A stretch of DNA of 41,428 bases from Planktotalea frisia (GTDB lineage: Bacteria; Pseudomonadota; Alphaproteobacteria; Rhodobacterales; Rhodobacteraceae): NCBI RefSeq assembly GCF_001890925.1, contig NZ_MLCB01000133.1, positions 1 to 41,428 on the forward strand, given 5' to 3'. The translations under genes were made by a program, and so were the position numbers. The notes beneath the pieces are model-generated. The model was not told the DNA's origin. It made no database searches and saw only the letters and a list, made by a program, of their open reading frames with translations. How positions within the stretch are numbered: position 1 is the first letter of the stretch; every line of letters begins with the position of its first letter. Below are positions 35,878-41,428 of the stretch, one piece after another.

Positions 35878-37113
35878 ATGACAAAGACCATACTCGTGAT
35901 CGGCACATACGACACCAAAGACGAAGAGCTGCACTACATTTGCGAGCGTATCGCGGCGCAGGGCGGCAAAGTTTTGTCGATGGACGTGAGCGTCTTAGGC
36001 GATCCGTCAACACCGACGGATGTTTCAAAGCATCAAGTTGCACAGGCAGCAGGATCGTCGATCCAAGCAGCCATAGACAGCGGGGACGAGAATACCGCGA
36101 TGCAGATCATGGCGCGCGGTGCATCCGTTCTGACGGCGCAGCTCTATGGTGCGGGCAAGATCGACGCAATGCTTGCACTGGGCGGAACCATGGGCACCGA
36201 TCTTGCGCTGGATTGTGCACAGGCTCTGCCACTTGGCGTGCCGAAATATGTCGTTTCCACTGTCTCTTTCTCACCGCTTATTCCTGCGGATCGCCTTAGT
36301 CCTGATATCCAGATGATACTTTGGGCCGGTGGTTTGTACGGGTTGAATTCAATCTGTAAATCTTCGCTTTCGCAAGCGGCAGGTGCGGTTCTTGGTGCGG
36401 CGAATGCGGTTGAGCCGCCAGTCTCTGACAGACCTGTCATTGGCATGATGAGTCTCGGATCGTCGTGTTTGCGTTACATGAAATACCTGCGCGACCCGCT
36501 GCAAGAGCGTGGCTTTGAGGTTGCGGTGTTTCACGCCACCGGCATGGGCGGCATGGCGTTTGAGGCACTCGCGCGCCAAGGATATTTTGCGGCTGTTATG
36601 GACTTCGCATTGCCGGAGTTGAGCAATCTAATGGTCGGCTCAGTGGTCAATGCAGGTGCGGATCGTCTCACCAATGCAGGTACGCAAGGCATACCGCAGA
36701 TCGTTTCGCCCGGCTGTGCGGATCTGATTGATTTCGCGGGTTGGCAAGACATTCCAGAGGCCTACTCGGACCGTCCGTTCCATGCGCACAATCGTTTGAT
36801 CAAATCCTCAGGTCTATCGCCTGATGAACGTCGTGCTTTGGTACGCGATATCGCAACGCGTTTGAAGGGGGCGAAAGGACCGGTGCATGTTCTGATGCCA
36901 ACCCAAGGGGTCGAAGAGTGGGATAAAGAGGGCGCGCCAGCGTATGATCCAGAGGGTCTCGCGGCGATGGTCGACGAGATGGGCAAAGCCATCAAAGCGC
37001 CCGCAGAGCTGACGATGATTGATTGCCACATCAATGATGAAGCGTTTGCCGACGCGGCTTTGGCTATTCTTGATGCTTGGATTGCCGATGGCACTGTGAA
37101 GCTCGATGCTTGA
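35878..37113 (+). CDS. Tm-1-like ATP-binding domain protein (UPF0261)
   Basis: The 411-residue protein matches UPF0261: ILVIGTYDTKDEELHYICER at the N-terminus, then DAMLALGGTMGTDLAL, then MMSLGSSCLRYMKYLRDPLQ at the start of the second domain, and later NAGADRLTNAGTQGIPQIVS and HAHNRLIKSSGLSPDE. The plant homologue Tm-1 binds ATP and a viral protein. Bacterial members are uncharacterised and often sit beside a TIM-barrel partner, which is not present here. AAAGGA lies ahead of the ATG. Its 3' end overlaps the next gene by 8 bases. A role in the same catabolic pathway is inferred from operon position. Confidence 0.88.
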   Translation: MTKTILVIGTYDTKDEELHYICERIAAQGGKVLSMDVSVLGDPSTPTDVSKHQVAQAAGSSIQAAIDSGDENTAMQIMARGASVLTAQLYGAGKIDAMLALGGTMGTDLALDCAQALPLGVPKYVVSTVSFSPLIPADRLSPDIQMILWAGGLYGLNSICKSSLSQAAGAVLGAANAVEPPVSDRPVIGMMSLGSSCLRYMKYLRDPLQERGFEVAVFHATGMGGMAFEALARQGYFAAVMDFALPELSNLMVGSVVNAGADRLTNAGTQGIPQIVSPGCADLIDFAGWQDIPEAYSDRPFHAHNRLIKSSGLSPDERRALVRDIATRLKGAKGPVHVLMPTQGVEEWDKEGAPAYDPEGLAAMVDEMGKAIKAPAELTMIDCHINDEAFADAALAILDAWIADGTVKLDA

Positions 37114-39148
37114 CGTCAGCAAAACCGATGAGCGTTACAAAGTCCTTTTCGAACCGGTGAAAATCGGCCCTGTGATTGCACCAAACCGTTTCTATGCTGT
37201 TCCGCATGCGATGGGTCATTCGCCGCTGATGCGCAATGGTAGCCATGCGATGCGCGCCACCAAGGCCGAGGGCGGCTGGGGCACGGTTTGCATGCAGCTG
37301 GCGGAGATTGATCCGACCTCTGATATTTGTGATCTCCCGATTGAGACATTCTGGGACGAAGGCGATGTGCGCGAGCACCGCGTTTTGACTGATCGGTTGC
37401 GTGAAATTGGCTCGCTATCCGCGATAGAGATTGCGCACACAGGTATTCGCGGGCGCGGCATGGGAACGGGGATGCCTGTCTGGGGTCCGTCGAATTTGCC
37501 CTGCCTGAAGCCGCAAGTGCCTGTGCAATCCAAAGCGATGGACAAGGCAGATATCAAAGCTTTGCGACAGAGTTTTCGTGCTGCTGTGCGGCGCGCCAAA
37601 CAGGCGGGATATGACATCGTCTATATCTACGCGGCACATGATGCGTCGATCCTTTGGCACTTCCTTTCGCCCGCTTACAATCACCGCTCTGACGAATACG
37701 GCGGCAGTTTCGAGAACCGTTTGCGCCTCATGCGCGAAGTGCTCGAAGAAACGGTCGAAGAAGCGGCCGGAGAAATGGCTGTGGCGGTGCGCCTTGCTGT
37801 GCACGAAGTCGGTGGGCGCGGAAAGATTACCCATGACGGCGAAGGGCGCGATGTGGTCGAAGCTTTGGCAGATTTGCCTGATCTTTGGGACGTCAATATC
37901 GCCACATGGCCACACGACAGCGGCACCGCGCGGTTTGACAATGAAGGTTGGCAAGAAGAGTTCACGTCCTTTGTAAAGCAAGTGACGTCCAAACCCGTTG
38001 TGGGTGTTGGGCGCTTTACTTCACCCGATACAATGGTCAGCCAGATTAAACGCGGTGTGCTTGATCTTATCGGTGGCGCACGCCCGTCGATTGCGGATCC
38101 TTATTTGCCCAACAAGATCCGCGAAGGCCGCATCGAGGATATTCGCGAGTGCATCGGCTGCAACATTTGCGTGTCCTCTGATGCGTTTTCGATCCCTTTG
38201 AATTGTACACAAAACCCTACGATCTCGCAGGAATGGAAACGCGGATGGCATCCTGAAAACGTGCCACATGCAAAGGTTAAGAAAAACGGGCTTGTGGTTG
38301 GCTCTGGTCCTGCTGGCTTAGAATGCGCGTTGGTTCTTGCGCGCGCTGGGCATCACGTCACGGTTGCTGAAAAAGCGGGCGAGCTGGGCGGCAGATCACT
38401 GTCCGAGAGCCGCTTGTTCGGGCTGGGCTCTTGGGCGCGGGTGTCGGATTATCGGCTCTATCAGCTGCGCCAAATGAGCAATGTCGATTTGTTTGCTAAC
38501 AGTGATCTTAATGCTGAAAGCGTCGCAGAGATGGGCGCGGATCATACGTTTATCGCAACCGGGTCCCATTGGTTGAAGAACGGTCTGGGCAGCACTCACT
38601 TTGAAGCAATTAAAGGCTTCGAAGAGAACGCGTTGAGCGTCGATGAGATCATCAAAAGTGCCAAGCCCGAAGGTCCCATCGTGATCTACGATGATGAACA
38701 TTACTACATGGGAAATGTGATCGCTGCGCATTTCGCTCAACTTCGCCACGACGTGACTTTGGTCACTCCTCAACCCTATATCGCGGGTTGGATGGGCTAC
38801 ACGCTAGAGCAACCGCGGGTGAACAAGCAGATGTTAGAGCTTGGCGTCAAGGTGGTCCCAAATGCTGTTGCGAGCCATCACGATGGATCCGCGCTGCATC
38901 TAAGTGATGCCAATACAGGTGCGCTGCTCGCGCCGGTTGCAGGGACGTTGGTGCCTGTGGGGCTTCGTGCGCCCAATTTGGAACTTTGGCAGGCTCTGGA
39001 TGGGCTTGAGAACAAAACACTAATCGGCGATGCTGTCGCGCCAGGCATCATTCAATCTGCTGTCTTTAGCGGGCACAAAGCCGCTAGGACTTTTTTGAAT
39101 CGCGGCGTTGAACCTGCGATGAAGCGCGAACGGGGTGTGCTTTATTAA
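37106..39148 (+). CDS. Trimethylamine dehydrogenase-like flavoprotein
   Basis: The 680-residue protein has a TIM-barrel FMN domain, a [4Fe-4S] motif C-x2-C-x2-C-x11-C (Cys349, 352, 355, 367; ECIGCNICVSSDA) and a dinucleotide-binding domain (VVGSGPAGLECALVLARAGH). The segment YDIVYIYAAHDASILWHFLS aligns with the trimethylamine dehydrogenase active-site block YGAHSY: the Tyr and His are kept (Tyr175, His178), but the second Tyr is Ala180, so the substrate probably differs. The FNRxRLMRE-like stretch after YGGSFE is typical. It overlaps the UPF0261 gene and ends the operon. N-demethylation or a related C-N oxidation is inferred. Confidence 0.83.
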   Translation: MLDVSKTDERYKVLFEPVKIGPVIAPNRFYAVPHAMGHSPLMRNGSHAMRATKAEGGWGTVCMQLAEIDPTSDICDLPIETFWDEGDVREHRVLTDRLREIGSLSAIEIAHTGIRGRGMGTGMPVWGPSNLPCLKPQVPVQSKAMDKADIKALRQSFRAAVRRAKQAGYDIVYIYAAHDASILWHFLSPAYNHRSDEYGGSFENRLRLMREVLEETVEEAAGEMAVAVRLAVHEVGGRGKITHDGEGRDVVEALADLPDLWDVNIATWPHDSGTARFDNEGWQEEFTSFVKQVTSKPVVGVGRFTSPDTMVSQIKRGVLDLIGGARPSIADPYLPNKIREGRIEDIRECIGCNICVSSDAFSIPLNCTQNPTISQEWKRGWHPENVPHAKVKKNGLVVGSGPAGLECALVLARAGHHVTVAEKAGELGGRSLSESRLFGLGSWARVSDYRLYQLRQMSNVDLFANSDLNAESVAEMGADHTFIATGSHWLKNGLGSTHFEAIKGFEENALSVDEIIKSAKPEGPIVIYDDEHYYMGNVIAAHFAQLRHDVTLVTPQPYIAGWMGYTLEQPRVNKQMLELGVKVVPNAVASHHDGSALHLSDANTGALLAPVAGTLVPVGLRAPNLELWQALDGLENKTLIGDAVAPGIIQSAVFSGHKAARTFLNRGVEPAMKRERGVLY

Positions 39149-39264
39149 AAGCGACGTATTTAGCCCACCGCTGCTAACCAAGTCTTTAACCAGCCGCGAT
39201 ACCGCTTGCTTGAATCTGCCCCCTCACTCTGGGGCTGTCAGCATAAAGCGGGGCGCAAATCGAT

Positions 39265-41377
39265 ATGGCTACTTTGGATTCTGGTCTTGGTGGTATCGCG
39301 AGCTTTGGTGAGAACGATTTCTCGTCCGCCACAAAAGTGTTGGGCGACAATGATGATGGTGCCGTTGCTGTAAATGTGACTTCGGTGTTCAGTGGTGGCA
39401 TCAATTTTTTTGGCACGAACTACACCGAAATCTACATAAATTCGAACGGTGCGATTTCTTTTGGTTTAGCAAATAATGCCTATGATTTCGCTGGTGCCGA
39501 TGACTTTTTCGCCCCGGCACTACTGCCGTTTTACTCAGACATAAGCATCGGCAACGGTGGCGAAATTTATTGGGATCTTGACCCTGTAAACGGGAATATA
39601 ACCATCACCTGGGACGCGGTTTCACCTTACAGCGGATCAGGGTCGAATTCGTTTCAAGTCGTTCTCAGTGATGCAGGCGGCGGCGAAATGGACGTCGAAT
39701 ATATCTATGGCGACATGCAATGGGGTGATGTTGGTGGCAACGCTGCGACGGCGGGATTAACGGATGGCGGTGCGAATACGTATGAGCTTGAGTTTTCTGG
39801 CAATTCAACTGCGATGCAGAGTTATGAGAGCAATGATTTCGACAATGGTGATCCCGCAGGCATTTTCAGTACAAGCGATAGCTTTCCCTATGTTCTGATT
39901 GTCGCAGGCAGTAGCGGAAACGATATTCTGGGCCTTGGGTCCATTGATATTGCAGGCAACATCATTTCAACGGGCAATGATGTCATTCTGGGCGGGGCTG
40001 GCGATGACACGATCAGCACTGGCTCAGCTGAGAGCATAAACTGGGTCGCATTCGGGGCTGGCGCGGATGCGAACGGAACCACGGGACAGGACTTTTTTCA
40101 GTACACAGGCAGCTCTGGCAGCAGTGCAACGATCCGGATGAACAATTCTCCGGATGCAGGCGATGCAGATAGTGTTGCTGATTATATCCATGTCATCTCA
40201 GTCGATAACAACGTCTCGCTGATGGTTGGCGACTTTGCGGTTGGCACGGATAACGATGCGCTTTATGGTGGAGGTGACGCCGATACATCTGAGCTTAAGG
40301 ACAGTTTTGGCTCTGATGTTGTCTTTGGCGGTGAAGGCGGAACAGACAGCGATGTCATTAACGCAAGTGGCATGACTACTGGCGTTAATGTTTGCTTTAC
40401 AGTGGATGAGGCAGGGCAAGTCACGTCTGGTGCCAACACGCTCGATTTCGCCGAGGTGGAGAGTTTTGATTTAAGGGCTCAAGCCGACACCTTAGTTGGG
40501 ACCAGAACAACATCTGGCATTAACGCCGATGGTGGCGGCGATGACAGCTTTTTAGGGGGCAGTGGAAACGACAGCTGATCGGCGACAACGCGGTCACATT
40601 TAAAGTCACCGCGCTGCGTTTGGGCGCAGATTATACAATCAATACGGGTGATCTGGACAATGGCAGATTTGGCACGACGCTTTCTGTCACATCCACCAGC
40701 TCTGCGACGTTCATCGCCAATAACTTTGAAATTCGCGGCGATGCGACGAACGAAACCTTCACTCACATGGATCAAGGCATTGTCATTCACGGTGTCAATT
40801 ATAGCGTCCTTTTTGACCACCTTATTGCCTATACAGATGATAACACAGATGACACCTACACATTTGCGGCGATTGACGTCGATCTCAATTCAGATGGGAC
40901 TGCCGGCAACGGTGAGGATGGCGTTTACCTAGTCCAAGTCAGCGGCCCCGCAGTACCAAATGGCGCTAACCTGACCTTTTCATCCTTGTTGGATAGCAAT
41001 CCTGCTCCATTTGATCTGGTTGGGTTTGATGTTGGTGGCAATGACACGCTGGAGGGCGGAACCGCCTTGACATATTGTCAGGCGGTCTTGGTGAAGATCT
41101 CCTTGATGGTGGCGTAGGCGCGGATTCGATTGCGGGTGGCGACGGCAGTGACACACTTACGGGTGGGGCAGGTGCCGATACGTTAGACGCGGGGCATGAC
41201 GCCGATACATTCGCGCTCCAAGATGGCTTTGGCAGTGATGTCATCGAGGGTGATGAGGGCGTATCCACCGGCACTGATACGGACCAGATCAGCACAACTT
41301 CGTTGACAGCGGGCGTCGGGATCGTCCTCACCGGGGCTGAATCTGGGACACTTTCAAGCGGTGACCTGCCCCCCTAG
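39265..41377 (+). pseudogene. NIDO-domain and RTX-repeat protein split over three frames
   Basis: The ATG at 39265 opens a frame of 437 residues. It begins with a nidogen-like (NIDO) domain (GINFFGTNYTEIYINSNGAISFG; DFAGADDFFAPALLPFYSDI) followed by RTX calcium-binding nonapeptides (GNDVILGGAGDDTIS). The frame stops at 40578, but coding continues at once in another frame (QLIGDNAVTFKVTALRLGAD) to about 41065, and then in the third frame (DILSGGLGEDLLDGG, GGDGSDTLTGGAGADTLDAG) to 41377. One missing base near 40572 and one near 41064 explain both breaks. Such proteins are secreted by type I systems or act at the cell surface in marine alphaproteobacteria. No transporter gene is adjacent. It is either a decaying gene or contains two sequencing gaps. 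Confidence 0.75.
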
Positions 41378-41428
41378 GCTCCCTCATTCATAACGAGAGT
41401 TTGCGGGTTTGGATTTCATATTCTTTAT

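Noticed and set aside
39174-39195. Possible CtrA-type site (TAACC and TTAACC) upstream of the NIDO-RTX gene
   Set aside because: The spacing does not fit the TTAA-N7-TTAA consensus, so the match is too weak.
1-41428. CRISPR array, tRNA, rRNA or complete insertion sequence
   Set aside because: No regularly spaced repeats, cloverleaf sequence, rRNA stretch or transposase gene was found. The Gly/Asp-rich repeats at the right end are RTX coding repeats.

Overview
The window looks like a chromosomal accessory region from a marine alphaproteobacterium of the Roseobacter group (Rhodobacterales). Base composition is moderate to high GC. It has many short translationally coupled overlaps, two tripartite tricarboxylate transporter (TTT) systems, several flavoprotein demethylase or dehydrogenase families, and an RTX-type surface or secreted protein. 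Taxonomy is inferred from gene content only. No rRNA, tRNA, CRISPR array or recognisable insertion sequence was seen.

Layout. (1) 1-1280: a decayed prophage edge; the only recognisable gene is the C-terminal piece of a terminase large subunit. (2) 1332-7667: a cyanophycin module with an isoaspartyl dipeptidase (+), and on the - strand cyanophycinase, cyanophycin synthetase and a translationally coupled Mur-ligase paralogue that lacks the ATP-grasp domain. Together they would make and fully recycle an Asp-Arg nitrogen reserve. (3) 7888-11683: a proline-racemase-superfamily enzyme with an unusual Ser/Thr catalytic pair, an N-methylproline-demethylase-like flavoprotein, and a divergent TetR regulator with two matched palindromic operators. 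(4) 11790-14253: a WYL regulator, a divergent RidA gene with a long inverted-repeat operator, then NIPSNAP and LysE genes. (5) 14030-18137: a decapitated sugar ABC operon consisting of a truncated MalG-type permease, a GH63 mannosyl/glucosyl-glycerate hydrolase, an ABC ATPase, a D-lyxose/mannose isomerase and a GNAT gene. The lysE 3' end runs directly into the permease, which marks a deletion or recombination junction. (6) 18138-28733: a tricarboxylate island with a TcuA-like dehydrogenase, GntR, an AbrB-family membrane protein, a 2-hydroxyacid dehydrogenase, a PrpF-family isomerase, a fused TctA-TctB, TctC and a TctD/TctE two-component pair. (7) 28851-29179: a frameshifted DUF2322 gene. (8) 29373-39148: an IclR regulator diverging from a second TTT transporter whose operon continues into a DMGDH/GcvT-type flavoprotein, a Tm-1-like UPF0261 protein and a trimethylamine-dehydrogenase-like flavoprotein. 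(9) 39265-41377: a NIDO plus RTX-repeat protein broken into three reading frames.

The common theme is uptake and oxidation of small carboxylates, betaine-like N-methyl compounds and algal compatible solutes, together with a nitrogen storage polymer. Each block has its own divergent regulator, and several show clear palindromic operators. Both TTT operons carry a strong hairpin just after the binding-protein gene, which would allow the binding protein to be expressed above the membrane subunits. The most unusual features are the ATP-grasp-less CphA companion, the Ser/Thr proline-racemase homologue, the lysE-permease junction with its stranded mannosylglycerate genes, and the TTT-demethylase operon.
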